Source: an uncultured Collinsella sp. (GTDB lineage: Bacteria; Actinomycetota; Coriobacteriia; Coriobacteriales; Coriobacteriaceae). Taken from it: a stretch of 12,523 nucleotides of DNA. The stretch lies in assembly GCA_900554465.1 (NCBI GenBank), contig USHF01000026.1:1-12523 (forward strand), in the 5' to 3' direction. The position numbers were made by a program, and so were the translations under genes. The notes below the pieces were generated by a model, which saw only the letters and a list, made by a program, of their open reading frames with translations, made no database searches and was not told the DNA's origin. This document shows positions 1 through 7,993 of this stretch, one piece after another (positions within the stretch are counted from its first letter, which is position 1; every line of letters starts with the position of its first letter).

Positions 1-300
1 ATACTCCTCACTCGCCGGGGACAGGTTGGACGGGGCACCATACGCCATGAGCTCGCCGTCTTCGCCTTCGACAATTGATACGTTCTGGATACGACCCCAC
101 ATGTGGGCTTCGTCATCGAAGTTCTGGCCGATGAGCTCGGAACCCACAACCTTGCCGTCGACCGTAATGAGCGAACCGTTCGCCTGATACGGGAACGTAA
201 CCTGAGCGATGCCGGTCACCACGAGCGTGTATCCCAGGCCGCAGACGATGGTAAACAGCGCGAACACGCCCAGTGCGCGCGATGCGATACCTTTGAACAT
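1..300 (-). CDS. kdpC: KdpC, K+-transporting ATPase subunit C (partial, N-terminal 100 residues)
   Basis: KdpC is the single-span subunit of the KdpFABC potassium pump; it sits beside KdpA and aids high-affinity operation of the complex. The visible fragment begins MFKGIASRAL, has one hydrophobic span at about residues 8-32, then the family signature: VTGIAQ (28-33), FPYQANGSL (36-44), GKVVGSELIGQNF (49-61) and a SNLSP block (91-95) corresponding to the usual SNLGPTNP. The ATG at 298-300 is preceded by GGAGG five bases upstream. It starts 12 nt after the kdpB stop, so it is the last gene of a kdpFABC operon. The reading frame is open to the window edge, so the C-terminal half lies outside. 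Family assignment is secure; nothing can be said of the missing end. Confidence 0.95.
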   Translation of the reverse strand, partial: MFKGIASRALGVFALFTIVCGLGYTLVVTGIAQVTFPYQANGSLITVDGKVVGSELIGQNFDDEAHMWGRIQNVSIVEGEDGELMAYGAPSNLSPASEEY

Positions 301-312
301 ACAAACCTCCGT

Positions 313-2373
313 CTACATCATGCCAATGCCGAACAAGGCCAGCAGCATGTCGATAATCTTGATGAATACGAACGGGGCAACGATGCCGTCCAGACCCCAC
401 ACGAGCAGGTTGTGGGTCAGCAGCTGTCCGGACGGGACCTCGCGGTACTTAACGCCCTTGAGAGCCGCCGGAATTAGCGCGACGATGACCAGCGCGTTGT
501 AGATGATGGCGGACAGCACGGCCGTCAACGGGTTGGTGAGGCCCAGGATGTTGAGGGCGCCCAGTCCCGAATAGATCGGCGAGAACAGGGCCGGGATGAT
601 AGCGAAGTACTTCGCCACGTCGTTGGCCACCGAGAAGGTCGTGAGCGAGCCGCGGGTCATGAGCAGCTGCTTGCCAATACGCACGACCTCGATGAGCTTG
701 GTGGGGCTGGAGTCGAGGTCGACCATGTTGCCGGCCTCCTTGGCAGCCTGGGTGCCCGTGTTCATGGCCACGGCGACGTCGGCCTGGGCCAGAGCGGGCG
801 CGTCGTTGGTGCCGTCGCCGGTCATGGCGACCAGGTGACCCTCACGCTGGAACTCGCGGATCTTCTCGAGTTTGCCTTCAGGGGTGGCCTCGGCCAGGAA
901 GTCGTCAACGCCGGCCTCGGCGGCGATTGCCGCGGCGGTGAGCGGATTGTCGCCCGTCACCATGATGGTCTTGATGCCCATCTTGCGCAGGTCGGCGAAT
1001 TTCTCCTTAACGCCGGACTTGATGATGTCCTTGAGGTACACAACGCCCAGCACGCGGCAGTTCTTGGTCACGACCAGCGGGGTGCCGCCGGCCTTGGCGA
1101 TGCGCTCGACGACCTCGTCGCACTCCTGGGAGAACACGCCGCCGGCTGCCTCCACATAGGTGCGCACGGAATCGGCAGCGCCCTTGCGGATCTCATTGCC
1201 CTCGTAGTTCACGCCGGACATACGCGTTGCCGCGGTGAACGGGATGAACTCCATACCCTTATCCTCGAGCGTGCGACCGCGCAGACCGAACTGCTCCTTG
1301 GCGAGCACGACGATGGAACGACCCTCGGGGGTCTCGTCGGCCAGCGAGGAAAGCTGAGCGGCATCGGCCAGCTCCGCGGGATCGACGCCGTCGACCGGGA
1401 TGAACTCAGCGGCTTGGCGGTTACCCAGGGTGATGGTACCGGTCTTGTCGAGCATGAGGATGTCGACGTCGCCGGCGGCCTCGATGGCGCGGCCGGACAT
1501 GGCCAGCACGTTGGCCTCGTTCAGACGGCTCATGCCGGCGATGCCGATGGCGGACAGAAGGGCGCCGATGGTAGTGGGAGCCAGGCACACGAGCAGCGCC
1601 ACGAGCGTGGTCACGGCCGTGGGGTTGTCCATGTCGTTAAGACCGACCGAGAAGCAGGAGTAACAATACAGGGCCAGCGTGACCAGGATAAAGACGATGG
1701 AGAGGGCCACCAGGAAGATCTCCAGAGCGATCTCGTTAGGGGTCTTCTTGCGCGCGGCACCCTCGACCATCGCGATCATCTTGTCCAGAAAGCTCTGGCC
1801 GGGCTCACTGGAGATCTTGACGATGATCCAGTCGGACAGCACCGTGGTACCACCGGTAACGGCAGAGCGGTCGCCGCCGGCCTCGCGGACCACGGGGGCG
1901 GACTCGCCGGTGATGGCGGACTCGTCAACGGAGGCAGCGCCCTCGATGACGTCGCCGTCGCCGGGAATCTGCTCTCCGGCGCGTACGATCACCAGGTCGC
2001 CGCGCGTGAGCTCGGTGCCGGGAACGACGATGAAGTGCTCCTTGTCCTCAACGGACTCGATGCGATGGGCCTCGACATCCTTCTTGGCCGCACGCAGGGA
2101 ATCGGCCTGGGCCTTACCGCGGCCCTCGGCAAGCGCCTCGGCGAAGTTCGAGAACAGGTCGGTGAGCCACAGGATGACCGCGATGGCGACCACATAGTAG
2201 GTGGGCACACCCGCGTCCTGCACACCGAAGATGGAAGCGACGGCCAGGACGGAGGTCATGACGGCGGAAAGCCACACCAGGAACATGACCGGGTTTTGAA
2301 TCTGGACGCGAGGATCCAGCTTGGCAAACGAGTCGCGGACCGCGCGGCCCATCATGTCTTTTTGCATAGCCAT
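313..2373 (-). CDS. kdpB: KdpB, K+-transporting P-type ATPase catalytic subunit
   Basis: KdpB is the P-type ATPase subunit that hydrolyses ATP to drive K+ uptake through KdpA. The 686-residue protein shows the actuator motif TGES (155-158), the phosphorylation motif DKTGT with acceptor Asp309, the membrane motif CLAPTTIG (263-270) in the ion path, KGAA (397-400) in the nucleotide-binding domain, MVTGDNPLTA (471-480) and the hinge TGDGTNDAPALAQADV (518-533). Hydrophobic spans lie near 31-51, 59-75, 217-240, 254-280 and in three C-terminal segments (about 584-682). Length matches the family (E. coli about 682). An upstream in-frame ATG at 2395-2397 would overlap kdpA, but AAGGAGG at 2384-2390 points to the ATG at 2371-2373, giving MAMQKDMM. 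That ribosome site overlaps the kdpA stop codon, so translation is probably coupled. All catalytic residues are present. Confidence 0.97.
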   Translation of the reverse strand: MAMQKDMMGRAVRDSFAKLDPRVQIQNPVMFLVWLSAVMTSVLAVASIFGVQDAGVPTYYVVAIAVILWLTDLFSNFAEALAEGRGKAQADSLRAAKKDVEAHRIESVEDKEHFIVVPGTELTRGDLVIVRAGEQIPGDGDVIEGAASVDESAITGESAPVVREAGGDRSAVTGGTTVLSDWIIVKISSEPGQSFLDKMIAMVEGAARKKTPNEIALEIFLVALSIVFILVTLALYCYSCFSVGLNDMDNPTAVTTLVALLVCLAPTTIGALLSAIGIAGMSRLNEANVLAMSGRAIEAAGDVDILMLDKTGTITLGNRQAAEFIPVDGVDPAELADAAQLSSLADETPEGRSIVVLAKEQFGLRGRTLEDKGMEFIPFTAATRMSGVNYEGNEIRKGAADSVRTYVEAAGGVFSQECDEVVERIAKAGGTPLVVTKNCRVLGVVYLKDIIKSGVKEKFADLRKMGIKTIMVTGDNPLTAAAIAAEAGVDDFLAEATPEGKLEKIREFQREGHLVAMTGDGTNDAPALAQADVAVAMNTGTQAAKEAGNMVDLDSSPTKLIEVVRIGKQLLMTRGSLTTFSVANDVAKYFAIIPALFSPIYSGLGALNILGLTNPLTAVLSAIIYNALVIVALIPAALKGVKYREVPSGQLLTHNLLVWGLDGIVAPFVFIKIIDMLLALFGIGMM

Positions 2374-2389
2374 AAATCTGCGCCCTCCT

Positions 2390-4213
2390 TTACGCAATCA
2401 TCTGAAAGAACTCGGCAACGGGGCCAAGCGCCAGGGCCGGGAAGAAGCTCAGGGCACCGATCAGCAGAACGATGAACACGAGCAGGAATACGAACATGCC
2501 GTTGGTGGTAGACAGGGTACCGGCGCTCTCGGCGACCTTACCCTTCTTGGCCAGCGAGCCAGCGATAGCCAGCGTACCGATGATGGGCATGAAGCGGGCG
2601 AACAGCATCTCGAGGCCGAGCATGACGTTGATCCAGGGAATGTTGCAGTTCATGCCTGCAAACGCCGAGCCGTTGTTGCCGCCGCATGAGGTGAAGGCAT
2701 ACAGCACCTCGGAGAAGCCGTGCGCCCCGCCGTTGGTGAGCTGGTCGGCAAGACCGGGCACCATGCAGGCGATGGCCGAACACACCAGAATGGCAAACGG
2801 AGTTGCCAGGCACAGGACAACTGCCCAGCGCATCTCGCCCGGCTCGATCTTCTTGCCCAGGAACTCGGGCGTGCGGCCGACCATAAGCCCGGCGATGAAC
2901 ACTGTGAGGATGGCGAAGCCGATCATGCCGTACAGGCCGCAGCCTACGCCGCCGAAGACGACCTCGCCCAGAGCCATCTGGAGCATCTGGACAAAACCGC
3001 CCAGCGGGGTGTAGGAGTCGTGCATGGAGTTAACCGAGCCGTTGGAAGCGGCGGTGGTGTAAGCCGACCACGTGGAGGAGGTGGCGATACCAAAGCGGCT
3101 CTCCTTGCCCTCCATGTTGCCGCCGGCCTGGCCGTCGGTCATCTCGATGTTGACCGCGCCGCCATCGGCCAGCTGCGGGGTGCCCGCATGCTCGTTGACG
3201 GCGATGATGCCGGTGAAGATCACCAGCAGGATGAACATGGCGGCAAAGATGGCCTTGCCCTGCTTGGTGTTCTTGACGCCGATACCGAAGGCGAAGCAGC
3301 AGGCGGCCGGAATCAGCAGCAGGCTGGTCATCTCGATGATGTTGGTGAAGGCACTGGGGTTCTCATACGGATGGGCGGAGTTCACGCCGAAGAAGCCGCC
3401 GCCGTTGGTGCCGGACTGCTTGATGGCGACCTGAGGAGCCGCGGGACCCTGGGGCAGGAACTGCTCGGTGACCACGCGCGCGCCCTCGACAACCTTGCCG
3501 TCGACCTTGACCGTGTCGCCCTCGATTTGGGCGCCGTCGATGACGCTCCAGCCGCCGTCTGCATTAGGCTGGACAGCGACGGGCTCTACGAGCTCAGCCT
3601 TCTGAGCCGGCTGGAAGTTGGAGATGACGCCACCGGCAGCCAGACAGATGCCAAACACGAGGTTCAGCGGAATGAGCACATACAGGACGGTGCGGGTGAG
3701 GTCGACCCAGAAGGAACCCAGACCCTGCTCCTTGACCCGACGGAAGCCGCGGATCAGCGCGAACATGACCGCGATACCGGTACCAGCGGAAACGAAGTTC
3801 TGCACGGTGAGGCCCATGAACTGCACGAAGTAGGACAGGGTGGTCTCACCGGAGTAGGACTGCCAGTTGGTGTTGGTTATGAAGGAAGCAGCCGTATTGA
3901 ACGACAGGTCCCATGGCACACCCGGCAGGTGCTGGGGATTGCCTGGCAAGAAGGACTGAAGCACCTGGAGTGCCACAAGAGCCACGAGGCCGATCCCCGA
4001 AAAGACCAGCACGCTTGCCAGATAGCGCCTACACCCCATCTGCTCTGCCGCGTCGATGCGAAGCAGACGATAGACGCCACGCTCCACAGGAGCAATCACA
4101 GGCGACAGGAACGTATGCTCGCCATCCATGATATGGGCCATGAACCGACCGAGCGGAACGGCCAGGACGACGAGCACGGCAAAGTACAAGATGTACTGAA
4201 TCGCAGCGTCCAT
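2390..4213 (-). CDS. kdpA: KdpA, K+-transporting ATPase potassium-binding subunit
   Basis: KdpA is the channel-like subunit of KdpFABC that selects K+ using four pore loops. All four are visible: NTNWQSYSGET (114-124), GTNGGGFF (268-275), TTAASNGSV (386-394) and CGGNNGSAFAG (510-520). Other family blocks include SWVS-like GLTVQNFVSAGTGIAV (134-149), NMEGKESRFG (366-375) and ALALGPVAEF (593-602). The protein is 607 residues, about 50 longer than E. coli KdpA. Most of the excess is a polar stretch at about 203-248 just before the second pore loop, rich in Gly, Asp and Val, with a shorter one at 343-365. Both should lie on the outer face. The start at 4213 lies 3 nt after the kdpF stop, with AGGAG inside the last kdpF codons. 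The fourth loop reads TSCGGNN where E. coli has SSAANNN. The identification is certain; the role of the insert is unknown. Confidence 0.97.
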   Translation of the reverse strand: MDAAIQYILYFAVLVVLAVPLGRFMAHIMDGEHTFLSPVIAPVERGVYRLLRIDAAEQMGCRRYLASVLVFSGIGLVALVALQVLQSFLPGNPQHLPGVPWDLSFNTAASFITNTNWQSYSGETTLSYFVQFMGLTVQNFVSAGTGIAVMFALIRGFRRVKEQGLGSFWVDLTRTVLYVLIPLNLVFGICLAAGGVISNFQPAQKAELVEPVAVQPNADGGWSVIDGAQIEGDTVKVDGKVVEGARVVTEQFLPQGPAAPQVAIKQSGTNGGGFFGVNSAHPYENPSAFTNIIEMTSLLLIPAACCFAFGIGVKNTKQGKAIFAAMFILLVIFTGIIAVNEHAGTPQLADGGAVNIEMTDGQAGGNMEGKESRFGIATSSTWSAYTTAASNGSVNSMHDSYTPLGGFVQMLQMALGEVVFGGVGCGLYGMIGFAILTVFIAGLMVGRTPEFLGKKIEPGEMRWAVVLCLATPFAILVCSAIACMVPGLADQLTNGGAHGFSEVLYAFTSCGGNNGSAFAGMNCNIPWINVMLGLEMLFARFMPIIGTLAIAGSLAKKGKVAESAGTLSTTNGMFVFLLVFIVLLIGALSFFPALALGPVAEFFQMIA

Positions 4214-4216
4214 AGT

Positions 4217-4303
4217 TTACGAATCACTCCTCATCAGAATGTAGATGTAATAGATAAGGAGTCCGATGCAGACGACTCCGATAATGGGAATGAGGATGTC
4301 CAT
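4217..4303 (-). CDS. kdpF: KdpF, small lipid-like subunit of the Kdp pump
   Basis: A 28-residue peptide, MDILIPIIGVVCIGLLIYYI followed by YILMRSDS, made almost wholly of one membrane span. KdpF is a tiny single-span subunit (29 residues in E. coli) that stabilises the KdpABC complex. Position is as decisive as sequence: it lies directly before kdpA with a 3-nt gap, and its last codons (ATGAGGAGT) carry the kdpA ribosome site. The ATG at 4301-4303 has a weak GGGG upstream (AAAGGGGCGGTA). The frame can be extended upstream to 4411, but that extension is polar and covers the promoter region, so I reject it. It is the first gene of the operon and the one the candidate KdpE-dependent promoter would read into. 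Confidence 0.9.
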   Translation of the reverse strand: MDILIPIIGVVCIGLLIYYIYILMRSDS

Positions 4304-4323
4304 TACCGCCCCTTTCACGCGCG

Positions 4324-4339
4324 GTCCGATGTCTCGGAC
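4324..4339 (-). other. Small hairpin in the kdpF leader
   Basis: GTCCGA and TCGGAC form a perfect 6-bp stem around the 4-nt loop TGTC, about 20 nt upstream of the kdpF start and downstream of the predicted promoter, so it would be transcribed in the kdpFABC leader. No U-tract follows, so it is not an intrinsic terminator. It may only affect mRNA stability or folding; function is unproven. The leader (roughly 70 nt) is too short for the ydaO-type c-di-AMP riboswitch found before some kdp operons. Confidence 0.35.
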
Positions 4340-4382
4340 GCCTGCTCTCGCAAGCGCCTGGGGACAGTAAACGCTTCTAGAG

Positions 4383-4411
4383 ATTAAAGAGGCGTGAGGG
4401 CCGGGGCTCAC
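4383..4411 (-). promoter_or_regulatory. Predicted kdpFABC promoter
   Basis: On the minus strand a -10-like TTTAAT (4383-4388, five of six matches to TATAAT) is preceded after exactly 17 bp by GTGAGC (4406-4411), a very poor -35. Good -10, correct spacing and poor -35 are typical of activator-dependent promoters. The directly repeated motif at 4416-4437 lies 4 bp upstream of this -35, where an OmpR-family activator contacts RNA polymerase. GTGAG and CTCAC also form a 5-bp inverted repeat at 4394-4411. Start site not determined. Confidence 0.45.
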
Positions 4412-4415
4412 GACC

Positions 4416-4437
4416 TTAAGATGCCGTAAAGATGCAG
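4416..4437. promoter_or_regulatory. Candidate KdpE-binding direct repeat
   Basis: Two tandem 11-bp units, TTAAGATGCCG (4416-4426) and TAAAGATGCAG (4427-4437), match at 9 of 11 positions and share AAGATGC exactly one helical turn apart. OmpR/PhoB-family regulators bind as head-to-tail dimers on direct repeats with about 11-bp period. The site lies in the divergent kdpF/kdpD control region beside the predicted kdpF promoter, with kdpE encoded nearby, so KdpE is the natural candidate. The motif is not the AT-rich E. coli KdpE box; assignment rests on spacing and position. Confidence 0.45.
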
Positions 4438-4468
4438 GTAGAAAGCACTATTGCGGCTGCAGTGCGCC

Positions 4469-4474
4469 TATACT
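4469..4474 (+). promoter_or_regulatory. Possible -10 element for kdpDE
   Basis: TATACT matches five of six positions of TATAAT and lies 72 bp before the kdpD start. No convincing -35 is found 16-18 bp upstream (CACTAT region). A 5-bp inverted repeat GCACT/AGTGC (4445-4465) lies just upstream and could be an operator. Weak evidence only. Confidence 0.3.
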
Positions 4475-4546
4475 CGACCTCGCGAGCATACAGTGGCGTC
4501 CTCACCGCGCATGCACGCATGGACAACGTTTCAGAAAGGCTACGCT

Positions 4547-7282
4547 ATGCAGCGCGACGCATCGGACACTCGCGTCAATCCAGACCTCATCCTCAAGGCA
4601 ATTGAGAAAGACGAGGTCGCCGATGACGCTCGAACCAGCCGGGGACACCTCAAGATTTTCTTTGGCTACGCTGCTGGTGCAGGCAAAACCTATGCGATGC
4701 TTCAAGCCGCCCACGCCGCCAAGCGGCGAGGTGTCGACGTCGTCGCGGGATACATCGAGCCGCACGAACGTCCGGCAACTGCCCATCTTGCACAAGGGCT
4801 TGAGAACGTGCCCTGCAAACTCATCGAGCACAACGGCATTGCGCTCAGCGAGTTCGATCTAGATGCGGCTATCGAACGCGCCCCTCAGCTCATCCTTGTC
4901 TACGAGCTCGCCCATACGAATGCGCCGAGGTCTCGCCACGACAAACGCTATCAAGACGTCGAGGAACTTCTACATGCAGGCATCGACGTCTATACGACCG
5001 TAAACGTTCAGCATATCGAGAGCCTAAACGACATGGTTGCATCCATCACCGGCGTTGTCGTGAGCGAACGAATCCCCGACCGCATCTTCGATGATGCCGA
5101 CCAGGTCGAGCTCGTCGACATAGAGCCCGAAGACCTACTTGAGCGCCTTCGCGCCGGCCTCGTCTACCGTCCCGCACAAGCCGAGCGAGCGCAACAGCAT
5201 TTTTTTACCGTCGAGAACCTCACCGCACTCCGAGAAATCGCGCTGCGCCGCTGCGCCGATCGCACCGGCCACCTCACAGACGCCGCACGCGTGCTGGGAA
5301 ACCGTGACTACTACACCAAGGAGCGTATCTTAGTCTGTGTCTCCCCGGCGCCGACCAATCCCCGCATCGTCCGTGCCGCCGCACGCATGGCGAAAGCGTT
5401 TCGCAGCGAGCTCGTCGCCCTGTTCGTAGAGAGCCCACGCACGCAAGCCATGAGCGATGATGAGCGCGCCAAGCTTGCAGACAATATCGCCCTAGCCGAG
5501 CAGCTCGGAGCACATATGGAAACCGTCTATGGCGACGACGTCGCGTTTCAGATCTCCGAGTTCGCGCGCCTGTCGGGTATTTCGAAGATCGTCATGGGGC
5601 GCACGGGCGAGCACAGCAGCGTCCGTCAGGCCCTCTTTGGCCGCAAATCTCTCGTAGAACAGCTCATAACATTCGCCCCGAACCTCGACATTTACATCAT
5701 TCCAGACCAGTCGACTCCGCCCTCCCGACCCAAAGGACGCCGCCATGCGCTCGCCCTGCAGCCGCCCAGCAGCCGAAACGTGCTTCGCACGCTGGCCCTC
5801 TCTCTTGTCGCCACGGCGATCGGCACGGCTTTCCGCCATCTGGGATTTGCCGATTCCAGCATCATATCCCTCTATATCCTCACGGCCCTGCTGACCGCCG
5901 TCACCACGACGGGGCGTATCTGCACGATCGTATCGAGCGTGCTCTCTGTAGTGCTTTACAACTTCTGCTTCGTAACGCCTCTGTTTTCGCTCGCCAGCTA
6001 CGACCGAAGCTATCTGGTCACGTTCGGCATCATGTTCGCTACCGCTATGGTCGCCGGCGAGTTAACTGCGCGCATCGCCGACAATGCCCGTACCTCCGCC
6101 GAGAACGCATTCAAAACGCGCGTACTCCTCGAAACGAACCAGCTCTTACAGCAAGCCCATAGCGCGGAGGAGTGCGCCCGCGTCGCCATGAACCAACTCG
6201 TCAAACTGCTAAAACTCGACGTGGTCTTCTACCCCGCCGAACACGGCACGCTCGGCAAGGCGCTCTATGAGTCCGCTGGCACCGAAAACCGATCCGCGTC
6301 GCTGCTCACCGACTACGAGCGCGCCGTTGCAACCTGGACCTTCACCAACAACAAGCGCGCGGGCGCAAGCACGCGGACCCTGCCTGAGGCGCGCTGTCTC
6401 TACCTCGCGGTTCGCACCGGCGACAAGGTATTCGGTGTCATCGGCATCGCCCTGGAGGGGCGCGAGATCGAAGCCTTCGAGCATTCGATCGTCCTATCTA
6501 TCGTAGGTGAATGCGCCTTGGCGCTCGAAAGTGACCGGGCGGCGCAAGAGCGCGAAGAGGCTGCGGTCTTGGCGAAAAACGAGCAGCTGCGCGCCAACCT
6601 TTTGCGCTCCATCGGCCATGATTTGAGGACACCCCTCACGGCTATATCCGGATCTGCGGCAATCCTTCGGAAGAGCGACGAGAAGCTCAGCCTCGAACAA
6701 CGCTGCGATCTCGCCGATGCCATCTACGACGACTCCCTCTGGCTTATCGATACCGTGGAGAACCTCCTCGCCATCACACGCGTCGAGGACGGCACCATTC
6801 GCCTCAACTTCACATCCGAGCTTATCGACGAGGTCATCGAGGCCGCCCTCAGCCATGTCGCACAAGCATCGCATGGACGTGTTGTCACCATCGAGCACAC
6901 TGACGACATCCTGCTGGTACGCATCGACGTCCATCTCATCATGCAGGTGCTTACGAATCTCATCATGAACGCCTTCAAATACACGCCCGAGGACTCGACT
7001 GTCACCATCAGCGCACGTCGCGAGGGCGCGTTCGTCGTGGTGGACGTCGCAGACGATGGGCCGGGTGTGGCAGACTGCGACAAGCCTCATATCTTTGAGC
7101 GCTTCTTCACCTCACGCAATATGCGGCCCGTGGATTCGCGTCGAAGCATCGGCCTTGGGCTGTCGCTCTGCCGCTCCATCGTGGAGGCGCATGGCGGCGT
7201 CATCGAAGCTCGCGACAACCACCCCCATGGGGCCGTCTTCCGTTTTACCCTGCCCGCCGAGGAGATCGAGATTCATGAATAA
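4547..7282 (+). CDS. kdpD: KdpD, potassium/turgor sensor histidine kinase
   Basis: KdpD is the membrane kinase that senses low K+ and phosphorylates KdpE. The 911-residue protein has the full architecture: KdpD N-terminal ATP-binding domain (about 34-245) with Walker A GAGKT (44-48), DVYTTVNVQHIESLND (147-162) and QAERAQQHFF (211-220); a universal-stress-like domain (257-386); four membrane spans (about 411-505); a GAF-like region (about 517-660); the H box HDLRTP with His691; and an ATPase domain with N-box Asn808, DDGPG (836-840), IFERFF (849-854) and GLGLSL (869-874). The Walker B block reads ILVYELAHTNAPRSRH, with Tyr119 and Arg128 where relatives have Asp and Gly. ATG 4547 is preceded by AGAAAGG (4533-4539, 7-nt spacing), so the upstream TTG at 4451 is not favoured. 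It is divergent from kdpFABC, unlike E. coli where kdpDE follows kdpC. I do not see the S. aureus SxS...FTAxY c-di-AMP motif. Confidence 0.97.
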   Translation: MQRDASDTRVNPDLILKAIEKDEVADDARTSRGHLKIFFGYAAGAGKTYAMLQAAHAAKRRGVDVVAGYIEPHERPATAHLAQGLENVPCKLIEHNGIALSEFDLDAAIERAPQLILVYELAHTNAPRSRHDKRYQDVEELLHAGIDVYTTVNVQHIESLNDMVASITGVVVSERIPDRIFDDADQVELVDIEPEDLLERLRAGLVYRPAQAERAQQHFFTVENLTALREIALRRCADRTGHLTDAARVLGNRDYYTKERILVCVSPAPTNPRIVRAAARMAKAFRSELVALFVESPRTQAMSDDERAKLADNIALAEQLGAHMETVYGDDVAFQISEFARLSGISKIVMGRTGEHSSVRQALFGRKSLVEQLITFAPNLDIYIIPDQSTPPSRPKGRRHALALQPPSSRNVLRTLALSLVATAIGTAFRHLGFADSSIISLYILTALLTAVTTTGRICTIVSSVLSVVLYNFCFVTPLFSLASYDRSYLVTFGIMFATAMVAGELTARIADNARTSAENAFKTRVLLETNQLLQQAHSAEECARVAMNQLVKLLKLDVVFYPAEHGTLGKALYESAGTENRSASLLTDYERAVATWTFTNNKRAGASTRTLPEARCLYLAVRTGDKVFGVIGIALEGREIEAFEHSIVLSIVGECALALESDRAAQEREEAAVLAKNEQLRANLLRSIGHDLRTPLTAISGSAAILRKSDEKLSLEQRCDLADAIYDDSLWLIDTVENLLAITRVEDGTIRLNFTSELIDEVIEAALSHVAQASHGRVVTIEHTDDILLVRIDVHLIMQVLTNLIMNAFKYTPEDSTVTISARREGAFVVVDVADDGPGVADCDKPHIFERFFTSRNMRPVDSRRSIGLGLSLCRSIVEAHGGVIEARDNHPHGAVFRFTLPAEEIEIHE

Positions 7283-7979
7283 TGCCGCTAAGCCACGCAT
7301 CCTCCTGGTCGAAGATGACCTGACCGTTCAAAACCTCGTTTCGACCGCGCTTGACCTCCACGGCTATGTCGTGAGCAAGGTTTGCAACGGCCAGGCCGCC
7401 ATCATGGATGCGGTGTCGCACGGCCCTAGCCTCATCATGCTCGACCTCGGCCTTCCCGACATTGACGGTATCGAGGTCATCACGAAGATCCGAAGCTGGT
7501 CGGCAGTCCCCATTATCGTCATTTCGGCGCGCACCGAAGATTCCGACAAGATTGCAGCACTTGACGCAGGGGCAGACGACTACCTCACCAAGCCCTTTTC
7601 TGTGGATGAGTTGCTCGCGCGCGTCCGCGCGAATTTGAGGCGCTCCTCGATGGCGTCGAGTGAGTCGACAGAAGCGAGCACGTTCGACAACGGTCCGCTG
7701 CATATCGACTACGCCGCGGGATACGCGACGAAAGACGGACGCGAGCTCTCGCTCACCCCAACCGAGTACAAATTGCTCGTCCTTCTGGCGAAAAACGTCG
7801 ACAAGGTGCTCACCCACACCTTCATCACCCGCGAGATATGGGGCACGAGCTGGGACAGCGATCTGGCGAGCCTGCGCGTGTTCATGCGCACCCTGCGCAA
7901 GAAGATCGAGGCAGACCCCTCTCACCCTAAGATGATTCAGACGCACATGGGTGTCGGGTACCGCATGCAGCGTCTCTAG
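7275..7979 (+). CDS. kdpE: KdpE, OmpR-family response regulator
   Basis: KdpE is the DNA-binding partner of KdpD and activates kdp transcription when phosphorylated. The 234-residue protein has a receiver domain (about 7-122) with acidic pair Asp14-Asp15, phosphoacceptor Asp57 in MLDLGLPDIDG, Ser84 and Lys106 in LTKPF, followed by a winged-helix DNA-binding domain (about 135-232) with LTPTEYKLL (160-168), the recognition region LASLRVFMRTLRKKIE (197-212) and the end block GVGYRM. All phosphotransfer residues are intact. The start ATG at 7275 lies inside the last codons of kdpD (ATGAATAA, 8-nt overlap) with GAGGAG about 10 nt upstream, indicating translational coupling. An in-frame extension back to 7056 lies within kdpD and is rejected. 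Its likely target is the direct repeat at 4416-4437. Confidence 0.97.
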   Translation: MNNAAKPRILLVEDDLTVQNLVSTALDLHGYVVSKVCNGQAAIMDAVSHGPSLIMLDLGLPDIDGIEVITKIRSWSAVPIIVISARTEDSDKIAALDAGADDYLTKPFSVDELLARVRANLRRSSMASSESTEASTFDNGPLHIDYAAGYATKDGRELSLTPTEYKLLVLLAKNVDKVLTHTFITREIWGTSWDSDLASLRVFMRTLRKKIEADPSHPKMIQTHMGVGYRMQRL

Positions 7980-7993
7980 CCCACCCCACAAAA

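Noticed and set aside
835..2475. A 546-codon open frame on the plus strand opposite kdpB
   Set aside because: It is a shadow of kdpB produced by GC-rich codon bias; its protein is low complexity (His, Gly, Asp, Leu) with no recognisable domain.
2720..4387. A 555-codon plus-strand frame opposite kdpA and kdpF
   Set aside because: Antisense shadow of kdpA, extending through the kdpF leader; composition biased and no motif seen.
4451..4546. TTG start giving KdpD 32 extra N-terminal residues
   Set aside because: The extension lacks KdpD similarity, crosses the possible -10 element, and ATG 4547 has a good ribosome site.
4304..4546. c-di-AMP (ydaO-type) riboswitch before kdpF
   Set aside because: The predicted leader is only about 70 nt with one small hairpin, too short for that riboswitch.
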